A stretch of 25,489 bases of DNA from CAZJFH01 sp964545205 (GCA_964545205.1 CAZJFH010000072.1:1-25489); one strand, 5' to 3'. Shown: positions 16,819-24,966, numbered from the stretch's first letter. The notes: generated by a model from the sequence alone, not told the origin. Numbers and translations: made by a program.

Positions 16819-17775
16819 ATGCCGTTGAGCGTCGCCATCCAGATGGACCCCATCACCTCGATCGACATCGAGGCCGACAGCACCTTCGTGCTGGCGCTGG
16901 AGGCGCAGCGGCGCGGCCACGCGCTGTTCCACTACCTGCCGCAGGCGCTGACCTTCCGCGACGGCCGCGTCCAGGCGCTCGCCCATCCCTTGAGCGTGCG
17001 CCGCGAGAAGGGCCGCCATGCCGAGCTCGGCCCGGCGCGGGTCGTCGACCTGGCCGAGATGGACGTGGTGCTGATGCGCCAGGACCCGCCCTTCGACATG
17101 GCCTACATCACCGCCACCCACCTGCTCGAGCACATCCATCCGCAGACCCTGGTGGTCAACGACCCCGTGCATGTGCGCAACGCGCCCGAGAAGCTGATGG
17201 TCACCCACTTCCCCGGCCTGATGCCGCCGACGATGATCACCAGCGACCGCGCCCAGGTCGAGGCGTTCCGGGCCGAGCACGGCGACATCATCCTCAAGCC
17301 GCTGTTCGGCAACGGCGGCGCCGGCGTGTTCCGCGTCCGCCCCGACGACGAGAACCTGAACGCGCTGCTGGAGATGTTCACCCAGCTCTACCGCGAGCCG
17401 GTCATCCTGCAGCGCTATCTGCCGGCGGTGCGCCAGGGCGACAAGCGCATCATCCTGATCGACGGCGAGCCGGCCGGCGCCGTCAACCGGGTGCCGAAGA
17501 CCGGCGAGGCGCGCTCGAACCTGCATGTCGGCGGCCGCGCCGAGAAGGCGGTGCTGACCGACCGCGACCGCGAGATCTGCGCCGCGATCGGGCCGACGCT
17601 GAAGGAGCGCGGCCTGGTCTTCGTCGGCATCGACGTCATCGGCGACCACCTGACCGAGATCAACGTGACCTCGCCGACCGGCCTGCAGGAGATCGACCGC
17701 TTCGACGGCGTCTCGCTGGAGGCCGCGATCTGGGACGCCATCGAGGAGCGGCTCGCCGCGCCCCGCGGCGCCTGA
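16819..17775 (+). CDS. gshB: Glutathione synthetase
   Basis: GshB joins gamma-glutamylcysteine and glycine with ATP to form glutathione, in the cytoplasm. The 318-residue length is normal for the bacterial enzyme. N-domain motifs are LSVAIQMDPITSIDIEADSTF and VVLMRQDPPFDMAYITATHLLE. ATP-grasp motifs are GDIILKPLFGNGGAGVFRV, VILQRYLPAVRQGDKRIILIDGE, RSNLHVGG and FVGIDVIGDHLTEINVTSPTG. It closes the rsmI-yraN-BON-SirB1 run with a TGAGGAC ribosome site overlapping the stop of the previous gene, so the group is probably one operon. It converges on a histidine kinase gene 14 bp away. Confidence 0.98.
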   Translation: MPLSVAIQMDPITSIDIEADSTFVLALEAQRRGHALFHYLPQALTFRDGRVQALAHPLSVRREKGRHAELGPARVVDLAEMDVVLMRQDPPFDMAYITATHLLEHIHPQTLVVNDPVHVRNAPEKLMVTHFPGLMPPTMITSDRAQVEAFRAEHGDIILKPLFGNGGAGVFRVRPDDENLNALLEMFTQLYREPVILQRYLPAVRQGDKRIILIDGEPAGAVNRVPKTGEARSNLHVGGRAEKAVLTDRDREICAAIGPTLKERGLVFVGIDVIGDHLTEINVTSPTGLQEIDRFDGVSLEAAIWDAIEERLAAPRGA

Positions 17776-17789
17776 GCGGACCGCGGGCG

Positions 17790-19607
17790 CTACCCCGGCG
17801 TGCCGTGGGCCGGGGGGGCCGCCGGCTCGTCCTCGGTGACCAGGCGGTGGGGCGGCAGGCGGATGGTGACCGTGGTGCCGCCCTGGACGACGCTCTCGAT
17901 GCCCAGCGTGCCGCCGTGGCCCTCGATCAGGCGCTTGGCGATCGGCAGGCCCAGGCCGGCGCCGCCCTGGCGGCGGCTGACCGCCAGGTTGCCCTGGACG
18001 AACACCTCGGTGACCTTGGGCAGCTCCTCGGGCGGGATGCCGACGCCGGTGTCCAGAATCCGGATGATCGGCGCGCCTTCGGCGTCGATCTCGGCCGACA
18101 CTTCGGCGCGCCCGCCCTCGGGCGTGAAGCGCACCGCGTTCGACAGAACGTTGAGCACGGCCTGCTTCAGGCGGCGGCCGTCGGCGCGGACCAGCGGCAG
18201 GTTGCCGGGAACGTTGTTGCCGACCGAGACCCCGCCGCGCAGGGCCTCGGTGCGCATCATCGCCACCGCCTCGCCGACGATCTGGGCGATGTCGACCGGG
18301 CTTTCCTCGAGATCGAGGCGGCCGGCCTCGATCCGCGACAGGTCCAGCACCTCGTCGAGGATCGCCAGCAGGTGGCTGCTCGAGGTGCGGATGTCGCCGA
18401 CGTATTCGCGATAGCGCTCGTTGGCGATGGGACCGAACAGCTCGCCGAGGATCAGGTCCGAGAAGCCGATGATGGCGTTCAGCGGCGTGCGCAGCTCGTG
18501 GCTCATCGCGGCCAGGAAATCGGATTTGGCGGCCGTCGCCCGCTCGGCCCGCTCCTTCGCCTCCAGCAGCTTGCGTTCGGTACGCAACCGTTCCGAAACC
18601 CCGCGGAAGGCGAGGACCGCGCCGCGACGGCCGTCGTCGCCGGGTTGCGGCAGGCAGCGATAGTCGACCGGCAGCGCCGAGCCGTCGCGCCGCCGCAGGC
18701 TGCGCCCCATGCGGCGGACGCCCTCGCCGCCGGCGACGTCCGCCGCCAGGCTGTCGTCGTCGCCGGCGCCCAGGGATGCCGCCGGGCGCCCGATCAGTTG
18801 CGGCAGGGCGAATCCCAGCGCGGTCGCCGCCGCGGCGTTGGCGAAGCCGACCCGGCCCTCGGCGTCGAAGCCGACGACCCCGTCGCCGACCGCCGCCAGC
18901 ACGAGTTCGAGCCGCTGGCGCACGGCGTCCGAGGCCTGACGCTCGGCGAGCCGGGCGCGGTCGTCGCGGATGCGGCCGCGGAAGCCGGCGAACAGGCCGT
19001 TGGCCGCGTAGAACGGCCGGCCGCTGACGACCACCGGACGGGGGGCGCCGTCCAGCCGCAGCATCGCCGGGATTTCGTGGAACGCCTCGCGCTCGGGCAG
19101 GACGCGCTCGAACAGTCGGCCGCTGGGCTCGTAGAGGAGTTCGTCGAGGGGCCGGCCGAGCAGGCCGTCGGCGGGCCGGCCGGTCGCTTCGGCGAAGCCG
19201 CTCGACAGCTCGCTCAGGCGCAGGCCGGGATCGGCCTGCCAGAACCATTCGCCGGCGATGTCGCCGATGTCGGCCAGCCGCGTCTCGAGCTCCCGCGCCC
19301 GGTCTTCGGCCGCGGCCTGGGCCGCGATCGCCGCCGCCAGTTCGCGCCGGGCGCTTTCCAGCGCCGCCGCCGCCTCGTCGCCGCGGCGCCGGCGTTCCCG
19401 GCCGCGGCGGTCGAGCGCGACGGCGGCGGCCCCCGCCCACGCCGTCACGAAGGCGATGTCGGCCAGGGTTTCGACGATCTGCTGGACCGCCAGGTCGAAC
19501 GGCAGCGCGTGCGCGACGATCGAGGTCAGCGGAAACCATAAGGCCCCGGTCAGCGCGAACGGCACGAACAGCCCGGCCGAGCGGCGGAACGCGGAAAGAA
19601 CGGTCAT
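17790..19607 (-). CDS. PAS domain sensor histidine kinase
   Basis: This protein has two possible membrane segments near the N-terminus (about residues 10-32 and 48-65), then a coiled stretch and two PAS-like domains (about 115-215 and 225-340: FWQADPGLRLSELSSGFAEATGR and LVLAAVGDGVVGFDAEGRVGFANAAA). A HisKA dimerisation domain follows (SDFLAAMSHELRTPLN, phospho-acceptor His370) and a HATPase domain (VLNVLSNAVRFTPEGG, RILDTGVGIPPEEL, GGAGLGLPIAKRL). All kinase motifs are intact. I chose ATG 19607; a TTG at 19640 with GGAG 5 nt upstream is a real alternative, adding 11 residues. It has no receiver domain, and no response regulator is nearby. It lies 84 bp downstream of the heme-motif kinase, probably in the same transcript. 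Confidence 0.92.
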   Translation of the reverse strand: MTVLSAFRRSAGLFVPFALTGALWFPLTSIVAHALPFDLAVQQIVETLADIAFVTAWAGAAAVALDRRGRERRRRGDEAAAALESARRELAAAIAAQAAAEDRARELETRLADIGDIAGEWFWQADPGLRLSELSSGFAEATGRPADGLLGRPLDELLYEPSGRLFERVLPEREAFHEIPAMLRLDGAPRPVVVSGRPFYAANGLFAGFRGRIRDDRARLAERQASDAVRQRLELVLAAVGDGVVGFDAEGRVGFANAAAATALGFALPQLIGRPAASLGAGDDDSLAADVAGGEGVRRMGRSLRRRDGSALPVDYRCLPQPGDDGRRGAVLAFRGVSERLRTERKLLEAKERAERATAAKSDFLAAMSHELRTPLNAIIGFSDLILGELFGPIANERYREYVGDIRTSSSHLLAILDEVLDLSRIEAGRLDLEESPVDIAQIVGEAVAMMRTEALRGGVSVGNNVPGNLPLVRADGRRLKQAVLNVLSNAVRFTPEGGRAEVSAEIDAEGAPIIRILDTGVGIPPEELPKVTEVFVQGNLAVSRRQGGAGLGLPIAKRLIEGHGGTLGIESVVQGGTTVTIRLPPHRLVTEDEPAAPPAHGTPG

Positions 19608-19691
19608 GGGTCGCGCCAGATCCCCCTGCAGGCGCGACAACGATACTCCGGCGCGAGCGCGGCGCCAAGGCCCGGTCGCGCCGCGGAATGG

Positions 19692-21251
19692 TTACGCTGC
19701 CGTACCGAGTGCCTCGGCGGCCGGCAGGGTGAAGTGGAAGCAGGCGCCGCCTTCGGGCATGCGGGTCACCCAGATGCGGCCGCCGTGGCGTTCGACGATC
19801 TTCCGGGCGATCGCCAGTCCGATGCCGCTGCCCGGATATTCATGGCGGCCGTGCAGGCGCTGGAACACCATGAAGATCCGCTCCGCCTGGCTCTCCGGGA
19901 CGCCGATGCCGTTGTCGGTCACGGTGAAGCGCCAGGCCTGGCCGTCGCGGTGGACGCCGACATGGACCGCGGGCGGGCGGTCGGGATGGCGGTACTTGAC
20001 GGCGTTGCCGATCAGGTTCTGGAACAGCCTCACCAGCTGGGCGCGCTCGCCGACGACCATCGGCAGCGGGTCCCAGCGCACCTCGGCCCCGGCCTCGCGG
20101 ATCGCCGCATGGAGATTGTCCAGCGCGCTGGCCAGCGCCTCCCCGGCATCCACCGGCACCGGCTCGCCGCCGCCGCGATCGACCCGCGAATAGGCCAGCA
20201 GATCCTCGATCATGCGGCTCATGCGGGTGGCGCCGTCGACCATGAAGCCCAGGAACTCGCGGGCGTCGCCGTCGAGCTTGTCGCCATGGCGGCGTTCCAG
20301 GAGCTGGGCGTATCCGTTAACCATCCGCAACGGTTCCTGGAGGTCGTGCGACACGGCGTAGGCGAACTGTTCGAGCTCGGCGTTGGAGCGGCGCAGCTCG
20401 CCGACCGCGTGTTCGAGCTCGCCGGCGATGCGGCGGCGTTCGGCCATCTCGGCCTCGAGCGCCAGATTGGCGGCGCGCAGGTTGGCGGTGCGTTCGGCGA
20501 CGGCGCGCTCCTGCTCGGCCTTGGCGCCTTCGAGCCGTATCCAGGCCCGCTGCAGGCCGCGCAACAGCGGAATGGTGGCCAGCGACAGGATCAGGAAGGC
20601 CGCGGCGTGCAGCAGCACGGCGGCGCGGCGCTGGGGCGCGATCTCGGCGGCGATCAGGGCGGCGGGAATCGACACGCTGATGCCGCCGCGGACGTCGCCT
20701 ATCTTGTAGCCCTGCTTCTCGTGGCAGGCCAGGCAGGCCTCCTCGGCGATCAGCGCCGACATGTAGCGGAAGGTCGGGACCGGCTCGGCGACCAGGGCGC
20801 TGGTCTCGCGGGCGCCGGCCTCGAACGAGCGCAGCGCCGCGGCCTCCCACGCGTCGGCGACGTTCTGCGGCCGGATCGGTTTCAGGCTGGTCAGGCTGAG
20901 GTCGATCTCGCCGCCGGCGCCGAACAGTTCCGCCAGCTGGCGGGTCATGTAGGCCGGGTTGACCAGCGTGTAGGGGCGCCCGGCGATGGTGACGTCGCGG
21001 TTCGGCACGTCGAGATGGGGGTTGGGCGGCGTCGCCTCGGTCGCCGGCACGTAGACCCCGCCATGGCCGGCGTTCCACAGCCGCGCGGTCTCGATCAGCC
21101 GGAACAGGGTGCGGGCGCGCTCGGTGGCGATGGTCAGCGCCTGGGCGTCGAGGCCGAGCAGGTTGCGCTCCAGCGACACGCCGGCGAGCGCCGCCCAGAA
21201 CGCCACGACGCCGCCGACGAGCCAGCGGCTGGTCACCCAATGCTTTTTCAC
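19692..21251 (-). CDS. Membrane histidine kinase with DUF3365/Tll0287-like heme-c sensor domain
   Basis: This 519-residue protein starts at GTG 21251 with GAGGGGG upstream. The order is a membrane segment (9-27), a periplasmic domain (28-205), a second membrane segment (209-229), a coiled coil (about 235-295), HisKA (AVSHDLQEPLRMVNGYAQLLERR, His302) and HATPase (LFQNLIGNAVKYRHPDRPP, VTDNGIGVPES, YPGSGIGLAIARKIVERHGG). The periplasmic domain matches the DUF3365 (Tll0287-like) family: NPAYMTRQLAELF, LKPIRPQNVADAWE, then EACLACHEKQGYKIGDVRGGISVSIP. The CLACH motif (C173, C176, H177) is a c-type heme attachment site, so it likely senses redox state, oxygen or NO through periplasmic heme. The HDLQEPLR box resembles phytochrome-type kinases. 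Its partner regulator is unknown. Confidence 0.93.
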   Translation of the reverse strand: MKKHWVTSRWLVGGVVAFWAALAGVSLERNLLGLDAQALTIATERARTLFRLIETARLWNAGHGGVYVPATEATPPNPHLDVPNRDVTIAGRPYTLVNPAYMTRQLAELFGAGGEIDLSLTSLKPIRPQNVADAWEAAALRSFEAGARETSALVAEPVPTFRYMSALIAEEACLACHEKQGYKIGDVRGGISVSIPAALIAAEIAPQRRAAVLLHAAAFLILSLATIPLLRGLQRAWIRLEGAKAEQERAVAERTANLRAANLALEAEMAERRRIAGELEHAVGELRRSNAELEQFAYAVSHDLQEPLRMVNGYAQLLERRHGDKLDGDAREFLGFMVDGATRMSRMIEDLLAYSRVDRGGGEPVPVDAGEALASALDNLHAAIREAGAEVRWDPLPMVVGERAQLVRLFQNLIGNAVKYRHPDRPPAVHVGVHRDGQAWRFTVTDNGIGVPESQAERIFMVFQRLHGRHEYPGSGIGLAIARKIVERHGGRIWVTRMPEGGACFHFTLPAAEALGTAA

Positions 21252-21448
21252 GCGACCCCCTCGTGCCCGGTCGCTCCGGACACACCTCTGTCATCAGGTT
21301 ACAGGATTATTGCCGGGCCTTTCACCTGAATCATGGTCGCACGCCGCCTCATGCTTTCGTCGCATCGGAGGCGCCGGCGGCCGGCGTGTCCGGCCTAGGC
21401 ATGCGCGCGTGTGCACGGTATGGTGGAGCGCGTTTCTCCGGGGGATCA
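21252..21448. promoter_or_regulatory. Divergent intergenic region, heme kinase / comM
   Basis: This 197-bp gap separates the divergent kinase and comM genes and holds no convincing gene. The comM frame is open back to 21263, but that stretch does not look like the family. Visible structure includes an inverted repeat TCAGGT (21294-21299) / ACCTGA (21324-21329) flanking a less GC-rich stretch (ACAGGATTATTGCC), which may be a promoter or operator. I cannot assign -35/-10 boxes with confidence. Confidence 0.3.
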
Positions 21449-22972
21449 ATGACCGCGCGCGTCGCCACCGTCGCCTTCCAGGGCATCGACGTCCTGCCCA
21501 TCGACGTGCAGGTGCAGATCGGCGCCGGGCTGCCGGCCTTCACCATCGTCGGCCTGCCCGACAAGGCGGTCGGCGAGAGCCGCGAGCGGGTGCGCGCGGC
21601 GCTGTCGGCGCTGGGCCTGGCGCTGCCGGCCAAGCGCATCACCATCAACATGGCGCCGGCCGACGTGCTCAAGGAGGGCAGCCACTTCGACCTGCCGATC
21701 GCCCTCGGCCTGCTGGTCGCCATGGGCGTGCTGCCGGGCGAGGAGGTCGCCGGCTACACGGTGCTCGGCGAGCTCGGCCTCGACGGCGGGCTGGCGCCGG
21801 TCGCCGGGGTGCTGCCGGCGGCGATCGCCGCCAACGGCGCCGGCCGCGGCCTGATCTGTCCCGGCCCGCAGGGCGGCGAGGCGGCCTGGGCCGGCGGCGC
21901 CGAGGTGCTGGCGCCGGGCTGCCTGCTGTCGCTGATCAACCACTTCAAGGGCACCCAGGTGCTCGGCGCGCCGCGCGGCGAGATCGCCGAGGACGGGGCG
22001 GCGCCGCTCGACCTGCGCGACGTCAAGGGCCAGGAGACCGCCAAGCGGGCGCTGGAGGTGGCGGCGGCCGGCGGCCACAACATGCTGATGATCGGCCCGC
22101 CCGGCTCGGGCAAGTCGATGCTCGCCGCCCGCCTGCCCGGCATCCTGCCGCCGCTGAGCCCGGCCGAGGCGCTGGAGGTCAGCATGATCCACAGCGTCGC
22201 CGGCGCGCTCGCCGGCGGCCGCCTGCTGCGGCGGCGGCCGTTCCGCGATCCGCACCACTCCTGCTCGGTCGCCTCGCTGGTCGGCGGCGGCATGCGGGCG
22301 CGGCCGGGCGAGGTGTCGCTGGCCCACAACGGCGTGCTGTTCCTCGACGAGCTGCCCGAGTTCAACCGCCAGTGCCTGGAATCGCTGCGCCAGCCGCTGG
22401 AGAGCGGGCGCGCGACGGTGGCGCGCGCCAACGCCCACGTCACCTATCCCGCCCGGGTGCAGCTCGTCGCCGCGATGAATCCGTGCCGCTGCGGCCATCT
22501 CGACGACCCGATGCTGGCCTGCTCGAAGGCGCCGAAATGCGCCGCCGACTACCAGAGCCGCATCTCGGGGCCGCTGTTCGACCGCATCGACCTGCATGTC
22601 GAGGTGTCGGCGGTCAACCCCGCCGACCTGTCGCTGCCGCCGCCGGCCGAGGGCTCGGCCGAGGTCGCCGGCCGCGTCGCCGCCGCCCGCGCCCGCCAGG
22701 CGGCGCGCTACGAGGAACTGGCGCCGGGCCGCGGCGTGCGCACCAACGCCGAGGCCGACGGCGAACTGCTGGAGCATGTCGCCGCGCCCGACGCCGATGG
22801 CCGCCGGCTGCTGACCGAGGCCGCCGACAAGCTGCGGCTGTCGGCGCGCGGCTATCACCGCGTCCTGCGCGTCGCCCGCACGCTCGCCGACATGGAGGGC
22901 CACGCGGCGGTGCGCCGCATCCATATCGCCGAGGCGCTGGGCTACCGCCGGGTCATGGTCGGGCGCGGCTGA
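21449..22972 (+). CDS. comM: YifB/ComM-type Mg-chelatase-like AAA+ ATPase
   Basis: The 507-residue protein has the ComM layout: an N-terminal Lon-protease-like ChlI domain (MTARVATVAFQGIDVLPIDVQVQIGAGLPAFTIVGLPDKAVGESRERV), an AAA+ core and a C-terminal Mg_chelatase_C helical domain. The AAA+ core shows Walker A GPPGSGKS, Walker B LFLDELPEF, and a cysteine cluster CRCGHLDDPMLACSKAPKC. ComM is a hexameric helicase that promotes branch migration during homologous recombination in natural transformation, which is shown in gammaproteobacteria. It is widely conserved even in species not known to be competent. I chose the ATG at 21449 because GGGGGA precedes it and the family N-terminus begins there. 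gshB and comM are often adjacent in related genomes; here two kinases lie between them. Confidence 0.95.
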   Translation: MTARVATVAFQGIDVLPIDVQVQIGAGLPAFTIVGLPDKAVGESRERVRAALSALGLALPAKRITINMAPADVLKEGSHFDLPIALGLLVAMGVLPGEEVAGYTVLGELGLDGGLAPVAGVLPAAIAANGAGRGLICPGPQGGEAAWAGGAEVLAPGCLLSLINHFKGTQVLGAPRGEIAEDGAAPLDLRDVKGQETAKRALEVAAAGGHNMLMIGPPGSGKSMLAARLPGILPPLSPAEALEVSMIHSVAGALAGGRLLRRRPFRDPHHSCSVASLVGGGMRARPGEVSLAHNGVLFLDELPEFNRQCLESLRQPLESGRATVARANAHVTYPARVQLVAAMNPCRCGHLDDPMLACSKAPKCAADYQSRISGPLFDRIDLHVEVSAVNPADLSLPPPAEGSAEVAGRVAAARARQAARYEELAPGRGVRTNAEADGELLEHVAAPDADGRRLLTEAADKLRLSARGYHRVLRVARTLADMEGHAAVRRIHIAEALGYRRVMVGRG

Positions 22973-22976
22973 GGGC

Positions 22977-23005
22977 GTTCATCCGAGGTTCATCCGCCGC
23001 TTCAT
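22977..23005 (+). promoter_or_regulatory. Tandem TTCAT direct repeats upstream of cytochrome c gene
   Basis: GTTCATCCG occurs at 22977-22985 and again at 22988-22996, an 11-bp period of about one helix turn. A weaker third copy (CTTCATAGC) starts at 23000. Such 7+4-bp spaced direct repeats resemble binding sites of OmpR/PhoB-type response regulators. They lie 45-65 bp before the cytochrome ATG. A 6-bp stem CCTCGC/GCGAGG (23008-23013 with 23027-23032) then covers the ribosome site GAGGAGG. Function is inferred from spacing alone. Confidence 0.35.
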
Positions 23006-23040
23006 AGCCTCGCGCCGGCATCACCAGCGAGGAGGCAACG

Positions 23041-23460
23041 ATGATCCGAACGGTCCTGGCCGTCGCCGTCGCCGGCGTTCTGGCCGCCCCGGCCGCCGCC
23101 GAGCAGCCGGCCCGCCCCGACCTCAAGGCGATCATGGGCGAACTCGGCGCGGTCCACGTCAAGCTGTCGGACGCGCTGATGCGCGGCGACGCCGAGGCGG
23201 TGGCGCGCGCGGCCGAGGCGATCGCGCATCATCCGCTGCCGAAGCCGCTGATCGGCGAGATCAAGGCGGCCCTGGGCGACGACTTCGCCCGCTTCCGCGC
23301 CTACGACCGCGCCACCCACGTCGCCGCCGAGGGCGCGCGGGCGCTGGCCGCCGAGGGCATCCTGGACGGGGCCGCCGACCAGGCCGGCGCGATGGCGCGC
23401 GGCTGCGTCGGCTGCCACACCGAGTTCCGCGAGCGCCTGAAGCCGTTGTCGCCGCGCTGA
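23041..23460 (+). CDS. Class II cytochrome c (cytochrome c'/c556-like)
   Basis: This 139-residue periplasmic protein has a signal peptide (MIRTVLAVAVAGVLAAPAAAEQ) and a mature four-helix bundle of about 118 residues. The heme attachment site CVGCH (C122, C125, H126) stands near the C-terminus, which is diagnostic of class II cytochromes c. A methionine in the first mature helix (AIMGELGAVHVKL) may provide the sixth ligand as in low-spin c556; its absence would make it a high-spin c' type, so the spin state is uncertain. The role may be electron transfer or NO binding. GAGGAGG precedes the ATG. The gene is single, downstream of comM, and converges on the VOC gene 7 bp away. Confidence 0.92.
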   Translation: MIRTVLAVAVAGVLAAPAAAEQPARPDLKAIMGELGAVHVKLSDALMRGDAEAVARAAEAIAHHPLPKPLIGEIKAALGDDFARFRAYDRATHVAAEGARALAAEGILDGAADQAGAMARGCVGCHTEFRERLKPLSPR

Positions 23461-23467
23461 CCGCGCC

Positions 23468-24322
23468 TCAGATCCGCACGAATTCCAGGAACACGCCGCC
23501 GGCGTGCTCGGGGCCGATGCGGATGGTGCCGTCGTTGTCGCGGCCGAAGGGCACGCCCTGTTCCGCCAGGTGGCGCGCCGCCTTGTCGGCGTCGTAGACG
23601 GCGACCGTCAGCGCCACCACCGCCGGCACGGTCGACAGCTCCTCCAGCGCCTCGTCGGGGTGGAGCTGGGTGACCTCGTCGGGGCGCACCAGCAGCAGCA
23701 TGCCGTGGCCGGTGTGGACGGCGACGGTGTTGTCGGTGACCGCGGCGCAGCCGGGGCCGAACACCTTCTCGAGGCCGGCGCGGTGGGCCTCGGGATCGTC
23801 GACGGCGATGGTCAGCGAGGTGATCGCCAGGGCGCCGTTGGGGTGCTCCAGCCATTCCTTGCGCCGCAGCAGTTCGGGCGTGACGTGCTGGCAGACGATG
23901 GTGGTGGCGCCGGGGACCGTGCCCTCGGGCAGGTCGAACACCGAGAACATCGGGGTCACGGTGCCTTCCGGGGCCTCGAGGCGGCGGCTGAGCGACTGCG
24001 GCTCGCCGCAGCCGACGCCGGCCTTGCGCAGGTCGCTGCAGGCGGCGGCGCCGTCGCGGCTGGCCAGCGCCAGCCCCGCGACGCCCTCGCCGCGGTCGTT
24101 CAGGATGGCGCGCAGCGCCTCCGCCTTGGCGCCGGGGCCGACGGCACCGATCAGCTCGACGTAATCGCCCTCGAACATGACGCAATGATTGGCCGTGCCC
24201 CATTCGGGGTGGCCGCCGCGCGGCGTCACCGCGAAGCCGAGCCGCCGCCAGTCGTCGGCCGCCTTGTCGAGGTCGCGCACCGCGACGAGAACGTGGTCGA
24301 TGCCGTTGATGTGGTTGGCCAT
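23468..24322 (-). CDS. VOC superfamily (glyoxalase-like) protein
   Basis: This 284-residue cytoplasmic protein has two glyoxalase/dioxygenase-fold modules. The first is IDHVLVAVRDLDKAADDWRRLGF, HPEWGTANHCVMFEGDYVELIGAV (about 5-130). The second is NGALAITSLTIAVDDPEAHRAGLEKVFG and FGRDNDGTIRIGPEHAGGVFLEFV (about 165-284). It fits the glyoxalase-like domain family (PF13468 type). Candidate metal ligands are His near the start (IDH), Glu in YVELIG and later His/Glu residues. The substrate is unknown. I chose the ATG at 24322 (MANHINGIDH), directly before the first strand; the frame opens 11 codons earlier. It lies downstream of the lectin-like PEP-CTERM gene on the same strand, separated by a GC hairpin. 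Confidence 0.88.
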   Translation of the reverse strand: MANHINGIDHVLVAVRDLDKAADDWRRLGFAVTPRGGHPEWGTANHCVMFEGDYVELIGAVGPGAKAEALRAILNDRGEGVAGLALASRDGAAACSDLRKAGVGCGEPQSLSRRLEAPEGTVTPMFSVFDLPEGTVPGATTIVCQHVTPELLRRKEWLEHPNGALAITSLTIAVDDPEAHRAGLEKVFGPGCAAVTDNTVAVHTGHGMLLLVRPDEVTQLHPDEALEELSTVPAVVALTVAVYDADKAARHLAEQGVPFGRDNDGTIRIGPEHAGGVFLEFVRI

Positions 24323-24385
24323 TGCGCCTGCCCCCGGTTGTCCAGGACCGAGCATCGCACGGCCGGCGGGGCGGCTTCAAGCGGT

Positions 24386-24413
24386 GCGGGCGGCGTTGCC
24401 GGTCGCCGCCCGC
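24386..24413 (-). terminator. GC hairpin after the lectin-like PEP-CTERM gene
   Basis: GCGGGCGGCG (24386-24395) and CGCCGCCCGC (24404-24413) are perfect 10-bp complements around an 8-nt loop. On the minus strand the hairpin begins 7 nt after the PEP-CTERM stop and lies about 64 bp before the VOC start. There is no T-run after it, so intrinsic termination is plausible but not certain. Confidence 0.45.
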
Positions 24414-24420
24414 CCGCCCG

Positions 24421-24966
24421 TCACGCGCGCTTGCGACGGCGCAGCGCGGCGAAGCCGATCAGACCGGCCGCGGTCAGGCCGAGGGTGGCCGGCTCGGGCA
24501 CCGGCTGGCCTTCGCCGCCGAACTCGACGACGTAGCCCTGGCGGCTGTTTTCGCCGAGATCGTTCCAGGTGCCGCCCGACAATTCGAGGAAATCCTCGCC
24601 GCCGAGGTCGTTGGGCTCGCCGGCGCCCCAGTTCTCGAAGTCGAAGTCCATCCCGGCCTCGGGGCCGACGACCCACATCCAGGAGCCCTCCATGGCGGCG
24701 TCGCTGCCGCCCAGCCAGCCGCCGGTGGCGATCGCGTCGACGATGAAGTCGTTCTCGTCGGACGAGGTGATCGTCGCCAGATAGCCGGACATGCCGTTGT
24801 GGCTGCGCGTCGCCGCGTCGGTCTCGGCCTCGGCCCAGGTGAACGAGCCGGAGACGAAATCGTACCAGTGGCCGTTGCCGGCCCACTGAATCGGCGCCGC
24901 CGCCGCCGGCGACGCCAAGCCGCCGGCGAGAACGGCGGCGCCAACGACCGTTGTCCAGGATTTCAT
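24421..24966 (-). CDS. PEP-CTERM surface protein with C-type lectin-like domain
   Basis: This 181-residue exported protein has a signal peptide (1-24, ending SPAAAA). A C-type lectin-like domain follows (about 26-150: HWYDFVSGSFTWAEAETDA, GYLATITSSDENDFI, WLGGSD, ENWGAGEPND, TWNDL, GYVVEF). The C-terminal PEP-CTERM signal (156-181) has VPEPAT, a hydrophobic stretch and the tail ALRRRKRA. The EPN triplet (117-119) and WND triplet (134-136) match the calcium and mannose-type sugar-binding positions of C-type lectins. The usual disulfide cysteines are missing, as in many bacterial versions. It is probably an exosortase-sorted surface adhesin or matrix lectin. GGAGGG stands 6 nt before the ATG, and a sigma-54-like promoter lies just upstream. 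Confidence 0.92.
   Translation of the reverse strand: MKSWTTVVGAAVLAGGLASPAAAAPIQWAGNGHWYDFVSGSFTWAEAETDAATRSHNGMSGYLATITSSDENDFIVDAIATGGWLGGSDAAMEGSWMWVVGPEAGMDFDFENWGAGEPNDLGGEDFLELSGGTWNDLGENSRQGYVVEFGGEGQPVPEPATLGLTAAGLIGFAALRRRKRA

Noticed and set aside
17790..21251. The two kinases as a hybrid kinase/response-regulator system
   Set aside because: Neither protein contains a receiver domain, and no receiver or HTH output gene is adjacent.
19734..21329. 531-codon plus-strand open frame opposite the heme kinase
   Set aside because: Shadow frame; the kinase on the minus strand has all catalytic motifs and a ribosome site.
21446..22924. 492-codon minus-strand open frame opposite comM
   Set aside because: Shadow of comM; no domain, Arg/Gln/His-rich composition.
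21449..23460. A competence locus built around comM
   Set aside because: No other competence or type IV pilus genes are present; comM is a broadly conserved single gene and the next gene is a cytochrome c.
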